64,000 nucleotides of DNA from Geomonas azotofigens (lineage in GTDB: Bacteria; Desulfobacterota; Desulfuromonadia; Geobacterales; Geobacteraceae). Below, one piece after another: positions 57,540 to 64,000 of the stretch. Location of the stretch: contig NZ_JAHLME010000005.1 in NCBI RefSeq assembly GCF_018919395.1, positions 124,001 to 188,000 on the forward strand, written 5' to 3'. The position numbers and the translations under genes were made by a program. How positions within the stretch are numbered: position 1 is the first letter of the stretch; each line of letters opens with the position of its first letter. The notes under the pieces were generated by a model that did no database searches, had not been told where the DNA came from, and saw nothing but the letters and a program-made list of their open reading frames with translations.

Positions 57540-57597
57540 CCTGCAAAACCTGCGGGTGACGACGGCTCCCGTGCCACGGCTGTGCGAGGGGCAAAAG

Positions 57598-57635
57598 AAA
57601 ACGCCGGGGTGCGGCTCGCGCGCTCCCGGCGTTTT
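57598..57635 (-). terminator. Rho-independent terminator after the DUF2318 gene
   Basis: AAAACGCCGGG (57598-57608) and CCCGGCGTTTT (57625-57635) form a perfect 11-base stem. On the - strand it is followed by CTTTTG, and it lies 30 bases past the DUF2318 stop. Confidence 0.85.
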
Positions 57636-57664
57636 CGGATTTCGGGCCGGTCGGGCCTGCCCGT

Positions 57665-58138
57665 CTAGAAGAAGCGGGCGCCGGTCTTCAGGTCGTTGAC
57701 CGAGATGGTCACCTTGCTCCCGTCGATCTTGGCGGGAAGGTGAGAGGGGTTGCAGCCGCCGGCCGAAGCCGCGCCGATCCGGTTGATGGCGAACTTCTGG
57801 TTGCAGTTCAGGCAGTTCATCTTGTCACCCGCCTGCTCGTACCCCTTCTTCTCGCGGTAGCAGACGTCGCAGGCGTCGAAGGCGACGTGAAGCTGGCCGT
57901 CGTTCCCCTTCACGATGAAGAAGTTGATCTCCTTGCCGGCGTCGGTGAACTTGTAGTAGTGCGCCTTGCCGTCGCTCACCTTGTCGACGGGGATGGTGAC
58001 GCTGCCGCCGGCCGGTTTCACCTTCTCGTATTTCCCCATGCCGGGAAGGCTGAAGGCGAAGGCCACGGTCGCCATGGCCACCAGGGCGATGGCGACCAGG
58101 AGGAAGGTTTTGCATGCTTTCGTGCTCGACTGAACCAT
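57665..58138 (-). CDS. DUF2318 domain protein, probable metal-binding
   Basis: The 157-residue protein has one N-terminal membrane segment (about residues 10-32, anchor or signal peptide). It then has the DUF2318 pattern: a beta domain (YYKFTDAGKEINFFIVKG), FDACDVCYREKKGY, MNCLNCNQKFAI and AGGCNPSHLP. The cysteines (CxxC, CxxC and GGC) probably bind a metal ion. DUF2318 proteins often accompany iron or copper transport genes. It follows an HMA-domain protein after 73 bases in the same direction and precedes a terminator, so the two are likely co-transcribed. The start at 58138 has AAGGAG seven bases upstream. Confidence 0.83.
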   Translation of the reverse strand: MVQSSTKACKTFLLVAIALVAMATVAFAFSLPGMGKYEKVKPAGGSVTIPVDKVSDGKAHYYKFTDAGKEINFFIVKGNDGQLHVAFDACDVCYREKKGYEQAGDKMNCLNCNQKFAINRIGAASAGGCNPSHLPAKIDGSKVTISVNDLKTGARFF

Positions 58139-58211
58139 GTGGTGCTCCTTTTCGGCCTGACGGGCAGGCTGTTGCTGGATCGCGCGGACGCGATGAAGAG
58201 AGTTGCTGGAG

Positions 58212-58622
58212 TTACTGGGCGCCGCCGCAGCCGCGCGAGCCGCAGCAGCCGCCGGGGGCCGCCTTGCCGCCGACGTCACGGCCGACCACGCTGCGAAACT
58301 GCTGCGGGGTGATCACCTGGGCGACCTGGGAGTGGAAACCGCTCTTTTGCACCGCCTGGGCCAGCCGGTCGGGCGCGGTCTGCTTCGAGTCGAACCCGGC
58401 AACCACCACCCCCGACTCCAGGTCCACCTCGGTGGCCGCCACCCCCCTTTGGGACTGCAGGGCCTCGGTGATCTTCTTGACGCAGCTGCCGCAGGTCATC
58501 CCGGCGGTGCGCAGCACCACGACCCGGTCGGCGGTCGCCCCGACCCGGACGTAAAAGGCGAAAACGGCGAGGACGGCGACGACGGCGAGGACCAGGGTGG
58601 TATTGAGGATCTTGTTGCGCAT
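58212..58622 (-). CDS. membrane-anchored heavy-metal-associated (HMA) domain protein
   Basis: The 136-residue protein has an N-terminal membrane segment (about residues 7-25), then an HMA domain with the metal-binding loop GMTCGSCVKK and the ferredoxin-like fold pattern GVAATEVDLESGVVVAGFD, and a Cys/Gly-rich end (APGGCCGSRGCGGAQ). This resembles MerP/CopZ-type metallochaperones, here tethered to the membrane. Copper(I) or mercury(II) are the usual ligands; which applies is unknown. It heads the operon with DUF2318, and a sigma-54-like promoter lies 66 bases upstream of its start. Confidence 0.83.
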   Translation of the reverse strand: MRNKILNTTLVLAVVAVLAVFAFYVRVGATADRVVVLRTAGMTCGSCVKKITEALQSQRGVAATEVDLESGVVVAGFDSKQTAPDRLAQAVQKSGFHSQVAQVITPQQFRSVVGRDVGGKAAPGGCCGSRGCGGAQ

Positions 58623-58687
58623 GGGGGCTCCCGATCGGGCGCGGCGGGCGCGGCGTGCGCCCGGGCGGCCCGGACGCTCCACAAAGT

Positions 58688-58703
58688 TACAAGGAGCGTG
58701 CCA
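58688..58703 (-). promoter_or_regulatory. candidate sigma-54 promoter of the HMA/DUF2318 operon
   Basis: On the - strand the sequence TGGCACGCTCCTTGTA matches the -24 element exactly (TGGCACG) and the -12 element except for one base (TTGTA instead of TTGCA), with GG and GT separated by 10 bases. It lies about 66 bases upstream of the ATG at 58622. Confidence 0.5.
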
Positions 58704-58818
58704 CGGCGTAGCCAGCGCCCTAACCACCATGAATCATAATCGTTCGTGCCGTCGGTGGTACCGGGGCCGCCCCGTCACTGTGGAATATCCGGCAGGCGCA
58801 GTAGGATTTTCCACACTC

Positions 58819-59928
58819 TCACCGGGCGACCGGGAGCAGCACCGTGAAGGTCGCCCCCCTCCCCGGCTCGCTGGCGGCCTCGACGCTGCCGCCGTGCCCC
58901 TCGACGATCTTCTTGGTGATGGAGAGACCCAGCCCCGTGCCGTTCCCCTTGGTGGTGAAGAAGGGTTCGAAGATCTGGGCTATGGCGTCGGGCGAGATCC
59001 CCGCCCCCTGGTCGGAGAAACTGATCTCGACCACCCCCGCCTCGCGGTCGAAGGTGGTGGCCACCCGCACGCTCCCCCCCTCCGGTGAGGCCTGGATCGC
59101 GTTCAGCATGAGGTTCAGAAAGGCCTGGCGCAGCTTCTCCGGGTCCGCCACCAGCCGCGGCAGACTCCCGCGGGAGAGCTCCAGGCCCACCCCGCAGCCG
59201 CGCGCCTGGGCCGACAGCAGGGTCACCATGTTGGCCAGCTCCTCGTTGATGTCGCATTCGCGCTGGTCCGCCGGTTCCGGCCGCGCCATGCGCAGGAAGT
59301 CCTCCACCACCCGGTTCAGCCGGTCCGACTCCTTGACGAGGATCTCGAGGAATTCTCCGCGCCGCTCCGCCGGTACCCCCTGCTCCATCAGGATCTCGGC
59401 GGTGCCGCGGATCGAGGCGAGCGGGTTCCTGATCTCGTGGGCGAGGATCGCGGAAAGCTCACCCAGGGCCGACAGACGCTCGGCGCGGCGCAGCTGCTCC
59501 TCGATCCTGATGATCAGCTCGGACTGGGTCTTCAGCTGCCGGTAGGAATCCTCGAGCCCCTGGGCGGTCTGTTCCAGTTCCTCGCGCCGGCAGCGCTCCT
59601 GCTGCGACAGGAAACCGGTGATCCCCCCCACCACGTTGTACAGGATCACCTCGAGGTACTTCTCCATCTCCATGGAGATGTGCCCTCCCCACTGGAACAG
59701 GATGTGCGGCGCATAGGCGATGGTAACCAGGATGGCACAGCCGATGCCGCCGCGAAAACCGAACCAGTAGGCGGCCAGGATGATGGGGATGTAGTAGAGG
59801 CGCTGGAAGATGTCGTGCAGCATCCCCAGCCTGAGCGGGGTCAGGTAGTGCAACAGGCTGATCGCGACCACGCAGGCGAACAGGGAGCCCCCCCTGATCA
59901 GGCCGGCCGCCCCTCTGGTCGGCGCCAC
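58819..59928 (-). CDS. sensor histidine kinase, membrane-bound (NtrB-like core)
   Basis: The 369-residue protein has three to four N-terminal membrane helices (about residues 15-105) and a coiled linker (110-150). The dimerisation helix has AILAHEIRNPL with the phosphorylated His164. The ATPase domain has N-box FLNLMLNAIQAS, FSDQGAGIS, IFEPFFTTKGNGTGLGLSI and VEGHGGSVE. This core is like NtrB/ZraS kinases, which act on sigma-54 response regulators. No sensor domain such as PAS is seen; sensing probably occurs in the membrane part. A GTG start at 59928 follows GGGGGAG and lies one base after the ferredoxin stop. No response regulator is adjacent. Confidence 0.9.
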   Translation of the reverse strand: MAPTRGAAGLIRGGSLFACVVAISLLHYLTPLRLGMLHDIFQRLYYIPIILAAYWFGFRGGIGCAILVTIAYAPHILFQWGGHISMEMEKYLEVILYNVVGGITGFLSQQERCRREELEQTAQGLEDSYRQLKTQSELIIRIEEQLRRAERLSALGELSAILAHEIRNPLASIRGTAEILMEQGVPAERRGEFLEILVKESDRLNRVVEDFLRMARPEPADQRECDINEELANMVTLLSAQARGCGVGLELSRGSLPRLVADPEKLRQAFLNLMLNAIQASPEGGSVRVATTFDREAGVVEISFSDQGAGISPDAIAQIFEPFFTTKGNGTGLGLSITKKIVEGHGGSVEAASEPGRGATFTVLLPVAR

Positions 59929-59929
59929 G

Positions 59930-60127
59930 CTACTCCCCCTCCCATCCGATGCAGGACACCGGGCAAAGCTCCACCGCCCGCGTTTGGATCACGTCCTCGT
60001 CGGCGCCGGCCGCGTCGTAGCATTCCGACTTGCCGTGCGCGTCGAAGCGGAACACCTGCGGACAGTTGGCCACGCAGATGCCGCAGCTGATGCATTGTTC
60101 CTTGTCCACCCAGGGTATTCTCGCCAC
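59930..60127 (-). CDS. single-cluster [4Fe-4S] ferredoxin
   Basis: The 65-residue protein has the motif CISCGICVANCPQVF and a second cysteine block ELCPVSCIGW near the C-terminus, the pattern of small [4Fe-4S] ferredoxins. The GTG start at 60127 follows GGGGGAG; the longer frame to 60265 has no ribosome site and would include most of the intergenic region. It is encoded directly before the histidine kinase (one base apart), so both are translated from one message. It may act as an electron carrier or, with the kinase, in redox sensing; the latter is conjecture. Confidence 0.85.
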   Translation of the reverse strand: MARIPWVDKEQCISCGICVANCPQVFRFDAHGKSECYDAAGADEDVIQTRAVELCPVSCIGWEGE

Positions 60128-60234
60128 CGCTCCCCCTTCTCCACTCGTGATCGCCCCGGCCGGATGCCGGGACCATTGGCCACTATAGCGCAGATGCTCG
60201 CCAAGTTCCCAATGAAAAATGGCCGATGCGGAAC

Positions 60235-60262
60235 TTGACAATCGCGCCGGCCACCGGAGAAT
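60235..60262 (+). promoter_or_regulatory. candidate sigma-70 promoter of the SDR gene
   Basis: TTGACA at 60235-60240 is a perfect -35 box; GAGAAT at 60257-60262 (16 bases later) matches four of six -10 positions. The start codon at 60300 is about 38 bases downstream. Confidence 0.4.
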
Positions 60263-60299
60263 CATTAGATTATTTTAAACACCGAACAGGGGGGTCGCC

Positions 60300-61196
60300 A
60301 TGCCCACGCGCAGAGACATGACCGGCAAGATCTGCCTGGTGACCGGGGCGAGCTCCGGCATCGGCCGGGCCACTGCACTCGCGCTGGCCCGGGAGGGGGC
60401 GACCCTGATCGGGGTGGGACGGGACCGGGTGCGCTGCGAAAGAAGCGCCGAGGCCATCGTGCGCGCAAGCGGCAACTACAAGGTGGAGTTCTGGCAGGCG
60501 GACCTCTCCAGCCAGGAGGAGGTGCGGGGCATCGCCCGCCGCTTCCACGCCGTCCATCCGCGCCTGGACCTCCTGGTGAACAACGCCGGCGGGAGGTTCG
60601 CCCGGCGCCTCACGACGGCGCAAGGGGTGGAGATGACCTTCGCCCTGAACCACCTGGGGCACTTCCTGTTGACCCTGCTCCTTTTGGAACGGCTGCGCCA
60701 GACGGGGCGGGCCCGGGTGGTGAACGTCACCTCGGCGGCGCACCGGGCCTGCCCGGGGATCGACTTCTACGACCTGAACCTTAAGCGGGAGTATGACGGC
60801 AGGAGGGCCTATGCCCAGTCCAAGCTCGCGAACCTGCTCTTCACCTACGAGCTGGCCCGGCGCCTTGCGGGCAGCGGCATCACGGCCAACGCGGCGGCGC
60901 CGGGCAACGTGCTGAGCCGTTTCTCGCTGAACAACGGCCTGGGGAGCTGGCTGTCCCACATCGCGGGCTCCCTGAAGAGCGGCCGGCTGGTCGGGCCGCG
61001 CCGGGGGGCGCGCACCGTGCTCTACCTGGCCTGGGCCGAGGAAGTGGCGGGCAAGACGGGGGGGTACTACGCCGACGAACGGGAGGCATCCTCCTCGCCC
61101 GCCTCCTACGACCAGGCCGCCGCGGGGCGCCTGTGGCGGGCGAGCCTGGAGCTCACCGGACTCGCGGACCAGGCTCAGGAAGGGAGGCTGCCATGA
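60300..61196 (+). CDS. short-chain dehydrogenase/reductase (SDR)
   Basis: The 298-residue protein has the SDR cofactor motif TGASSGIG (residues 15-22), NNAG (94-97), the catalytic Ser145 in VNVTSAAHR and Tyr171-xxx-Lys175 in YAQSK. The length and the middle region (FALNHLGHFLLTLLLLERL) resemble the retinol-dehydrogenase/WW-domain-oxidoreductase-like SDR group. The NAD(P)-dependent substrate is unknown. ATG 60300 has AGGGGG seven bases upstream; 60318 is an alternative. It overlaps the next gene by four bases (ATGA). Confidence 0.88.
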   Translation: MPTRRDMTGKICLVTGASSGIGRATALALAREGATLIGVGRDRVRCERSAEAIVRASGNYKVEFWQADLSSQEEVRGIARRFHAVHPRLDLLVNNAGGRFARRLTTAQGVEMTFALNHLGHFLLTLLLLERLRQTGRARVVNVTSAAHRACPGIDFYDLNLKREYDGRRAYAQSKLANLLFTYELARRLAGSGITANAAAPGNVLSRFSLNNGLGSWLSHIAGSLKSGRLVGPRRGARTVLYLAWAEEVAGKTGGYYADEREASSSPASYDQAAAGRLWRASLELTGLADQAQEGRLP

Positions 61197-61693
61197 ACGC
61201 CGCGCGCGGGATCACCCTGGTGCTGGCGCTCGTCGCCGGGAGCGCGAGCGCCGACGGTACCTACTATCCGTACCAGTTCTACGACGAGTACTACCGGCAG
61301 CGGCAAGAGGCGCCTCCTCCGGCCGCCGCACCGAGGCAGGGGGAGACGCCCCGGCAGGCGGCGGGCGCACCGCGGCGGGCGCCGCTGTTCCTGTTTCCCG
61401 CGCCGCTCGGCTTCGGGACGGCGGTCGGCGCCAAGGACCTCTTCTACCTCGCGCCGGCGTACTACAAGGCGGAGGGCGGGGTCTGGTACCGCTCCGGATC
61501 CTGGCGCGGCCCCTGGCTCAGGGTGCCCCGCGCCAAGCTGCCGCCCGAGCTCGGCAGGCACACGCTGGCCGGCATGCGCGCCCTGCGCGACCGGGAGTTC
61601 CGACTGTTTTGGGAGCAAAAGGGGAGTTACCGGGGGCGGGTGTTCCGCCCGGGGCTGGAGCCGGGAAAACCGGCGGCGAAGCGGCCCGACTAG
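61193..61693 (+). CDS. small secreted protein of unknown function
   Basis: The 166-residue protein has a signal peptide (cleavage near SASADG, about residue 19). It continues with a Tyr-rich stretch (TYYPYQFYDEYYRQRQ), a Pro/Ala-rich linker and a compact basic domain with KAEGGVWYRSGSWRGPWLRV and KLPPEL. The pairing of VWYR and GPWLRV resembles small exported proteins with a W-rich repeat. I do not recognise a named family with certainty. It is translationally coupled to the SDR gene by an ATGA overlap. Codon use is very GC-rich like its neighbours. Confidence 0.62.
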   Translation: MNAARGITLVLALVAGSASADGTYYPYQFYDEYYRQRQEAPPPAAAPRQGETPRQAAGAPRRAPLFLFPAPLGFGTAVGAKDLFYLAPAYYKAEGGVWYRSGSWRGPWLRVPRAKLPPELGRHTLAGMRALRDREFRLFWEQKGSYRGRVFRPGLEPGKPAAKRPD

Positions 61694-61710
61694 GCCACGA
61701 TGCTCCCCCC

Positions 61711-62667
<957 letters not shown>

Positions 62668-62675
62668 CACGTCTC

Positions 62676-63008
62676 CTAAAGCGACAGTTTCTCGGCGATC
62701 TTGCGCATCTGCACGCCGTGCACCAGCGACGCTCCTCCGCGGATCGCGGTCACCACGTGCAGCGCCTCGGTCATCTCGCCCAGGTGCGACCCCTTTTCCA
62801 GGCAGGCCCTGGTGTAGGCATCGATGCAGTAGGGGCACTGCACCGTGTGGGCGACCGCGAGCGCGATGAGCGCCTTTTCCCGCTCGGTGAGATCACCCTC
62901 GGCGAACACCTCGTTATAGTAGTCGAAGAACTTCCCGGCCAGTTCCGGCGCGTCCTTGCCGATCTCGGCGAAGCTCCCGAGGTCCTTCGGGTCGTAGTAG
63001 GTCTCCAT
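62676..63008 (-). CDS. arsenosugar-associated peroxidase-like protein (CMD/AhpD family)
   Basis: The 110-residue protein is a carboxymuconolactone-decarboxylase/AhpD-like protein: the redox motif is HTVQCPYCIDAYTRAC (CxxC with a following His-lacking helix), and the start METYYDPKDLGSF is typical of the arsenosugar-associated subgroup. It is the first gene of a two-gene operon with the ArsS-like gene, as found in other bacteria. The start at 63008 follows GGGAGA; the longer frame to 63053 would overlap the -10 box of a good promoter. Its exact role in the pathway is not established. Confidence 0.82.
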   Translation of the reverse strand: METYYDPKDLGSFAEIGKDAPELAGKFFDYYNEVFAEGDLTEREKALIALAVAHTVQCPYCIDAYTRACLEKGSHLGEMTEALHVVTAIRGGASLVHGVQMRKIAEKLSL

Positions 63009-63048
63009 CGTCTTCTCCCTTGCTCCGGCTATCACATGCGAGTGCGCC

Positions 63049-63078
63049 AGCATACCGGAAAAGGCCGTCGGGGGTAAA
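63049..63078 (-). promoter_or_regulatory. candidate sigma-70 promoter of the arsS operon
   Basis: On the - strand TTTACC (63073-63078) and TATGCT (63049-63054) are 18 bases apart, about 40 bases ahead of the ATG at 63008. Confidence 0.5.
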
Positions 63079-63210
63079 GAGGGAAAGCGGCGGCCGCGCT
63101 CATTAGATTAACGCTGGCGCCGGGTAACGAGCGCGCCGGCGCCGCGCCGGGGCGGCTCGTGCGGCGCCAAGGTGAACGCCGTCCCCCCCCCTGTTTCATG
63201 AAAAAGTTGC

Positions 63211-63238
63211 TTGAAATGGTGCAAGCGGTCATTATACT
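63211..63238 (+). promoter_or_regulatory. sigma-70 promoter of the Rieske/cytochrome b operon
   Basis: TTGAAA (63211-63216) and TATACT (63233-63238) are separated by 16 bases. The ribosome site GGAGGGG (63263-63269) and ATG 63274 follow. Confidence 0.65.
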
Positions 63239-63273
63239 TGTGCCGAATCGACAGACAACAGCGGAGGGGATGC

Positions 63274-63693
63274 ATGGAGAACGAGGGGAGAAGGAAGTTT
63301 CTCGGGGTCTGCGTGGCCGGAGCCACCGCCTGCGCCGCGGTCGCCGCGGGATATCCGGTTTTCCGCTACTTGGCGCCCAAGTCGGGCCAGGGGGGGGGCG
63401 CCAAGCTGGTGATCCCGGCTGGGGAGCTCAAGGAGGGGGACGCCAAGTTTTTCGAGTTCGCCGGTTCCTCTGCCGTACTGATCAAGACCAAGAGCGGCGA
63501 GTTGGTCGCCCTCTCCGCGGTCTGCACCCACCTGGGCTGCATCGTGCAGTGGGTCAAGGAGAAGCAGCAGTTTCTCTGCCCCTGCCACGGCGGCCAGTTC
63601 TCCACCGACGGCACCGTGCTGGGGGGCCCCCCGCCGCGCCCGCTCGCCAAGATCCCGCTCACCGTCACCGAAGGCAACATCACCATCGGCTAA
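63274..63693 (+). CDS. Rieske [2Fe-2S] protein of a cytochrome bc/b6f-type complex
   Basis: The 139-residue protein has an N-terminal RRKFLG followed by a hydrophobic helix (about residues 11-30), consistent with Tat-type membrane insertion, then a Rieske domain with CTHLGC (Cys84, His86, Cys89) and CPCHGG (Cys102, Cys104, His105). Cys84, His86, Cys102 and His105 bind the cluster, and Cys89 and Cys104 form the disulfide of quinol-oxidising complexes. It is short, like the b6f-type. It has its own promoter and is followed 19 bases later by cytochrome b. The complex would pass electrons from menaquinol to periplasmic cytochromes. Confidence 0.92.
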   Translation: MENEGRRKFLGVCVAGATACAAVAAGYPVFRYLAPKSGQGGGAKLVIPAGELKEGDAKFFEFAGSSAVLIKTKSGELVALSAVCTHLGCIVQWVKEKQQFLCPCHGGQFSTDGTVLGGPPPRPLAKIPLTVTEGNITIG

Positions 63694-63712
63694 CCCCCAG
63701 GAGGCAACGTCC

Positions 63713-64000
63713 ATGCTAAAGAGGCTGTACCGCTGGCTCGACCTGCGCATCGGGGTCGGCGAGATCGTGGAGAAGGAGCTGACCGGCTACCTGCTGCCGC
63801 GCAACATCAACGAGTGGTATTCGCTGGGGAGCGTGCTCCTGGTGATCTTCGCCCTGCAGGTGATCACCGGCATGCTGCTCATGATCTATTACGTCCCCGA
63901 CGCCGATAAGGCCTTCAAGAGCGTCACCTTCATCATGAACGAGGTCCCCTTCGGCTGGCTGATCCGCCTGTGCCACGCGGTGGGCTCCAACATGATGGTG
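63713..64000 (+). CDS. cytochrome b N-terminal part (3' partial)
   Basis: The frame from ATG 63713 (ribosome site AGGAGG) runs off the window after 96 codons. The start MLKRLYRWLDLRIGVGEIVE, then LPRNINEWYSLGSVLLVIF and LQVITGMLLMIYYVP, matches the N-terminal segment of cytochrome b6/bc1 type b subunits. His88 in RLCHAVGSN corresponds to the first heme-b ligand pair position. It forms one operon with the Rieske gene. Whether it is a short b6-type or full-length b cannot be seen here. Confidence 0.92.
   Translation, partial: MLKRLYRWLDLRIGVGEIVEKELTGYLLPRNINEWYSLGSVLLVIFALQVITGMLLMIYYVPDADKAFKSVTFIMNEVPFGWLIRLCHAVGSNMMV

Overview
The window looks like chromosomal DNA of a GC-rich deltaproteobacterium of the Geobacter/Geomonas type. 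The grounds are several cytochromes with many CXXCH heme motifs, NHL-repeat lipoproteins interleaved with cytochromes, DUF2318 and heavy-metal-domain proteins, and a Rieske/cytochrome b pair. This placement is inferred from gene content, not from a database search. No tRNA, rRNA, insertion sequence or CRISPR array was seen.

Bases 1-34,080 are a cell-surface polysaccharide locus, almost all on the + strand. It opens with an ABC-2 export permease (394-1203). A Wzt-like ATPase follows, carrying a C-terminal glycan-recognition domain and a fused methyltransferase (1816-3876), with two more methyltransferases beside it. Nine glycosyltransferase genes come next, several being very large fusions: GT4-GT4-GT2, GT2-GT4-WbsX and GT2-GT2-GT4. 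A secreted WbsX/GH99-like protein on the - strand and a divergent small carbohydrate-binding-like secreted protein interrupt the run at 10-11.9 kb. At 21.9-30.6 kb lies an acyl-modification cassette: a degenerate SGNH-like protein, a decayed duplicate of its C-terminal domain, an acetyl-CoA-synthetase-like ligase, an acyl carrier protein, an MBOAT acyltransferase and a protein with two AlgX/AlgJ-like SGNH domains. The order ligase, carrier, MBOAT, SGNH protein recalls Dlt D-alanylation, but the parts resemble acetate activation and alginate acetylation.

Bases 34-42.4 kb hold a secreted S53 (sedolisin) peptidase with a collagen-like protein (- strand), a DUF3108 protein, a TMTC-like membrane/TPR protein, a lipoprotein with a duplicated domain, and two clusters of intergenic repeats.

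Bases 42.4-56.6 kb are an extracellular electron-transfer region on the - strand. A six-gene operon (transcribed 56.6 to 48.4 kb) encodes a 15-heme cytochrome, an NHL lipoprotein, a 5-heme lipoprotein, an outer-membrane beta-barrel, a second NHL lipoprotein and a 12-heme cytochrome. This has the composition of a porin-cytochrome conduit. Downstream are a tetraheme cytochrome that resembles the OmcE nanowire family and a 20-heme cytochrome built partly from a duplicated module. Together these five proteins carry about 56 heme motifs.

Bases 56.8-64 kb hold an unrecognised soluble protein, an HMA plus DUF2318 metal module with a candidate sigma-54 promoter, a ferredoxin/histidine-kinase pair, an SDR oxidoreductase with a small secreted protein, an arsenosugar-type radical SAM (ArsS-like) gene with its CMD-family partner, and the start of a Rieske/cytochrome b operon that runs off the window.
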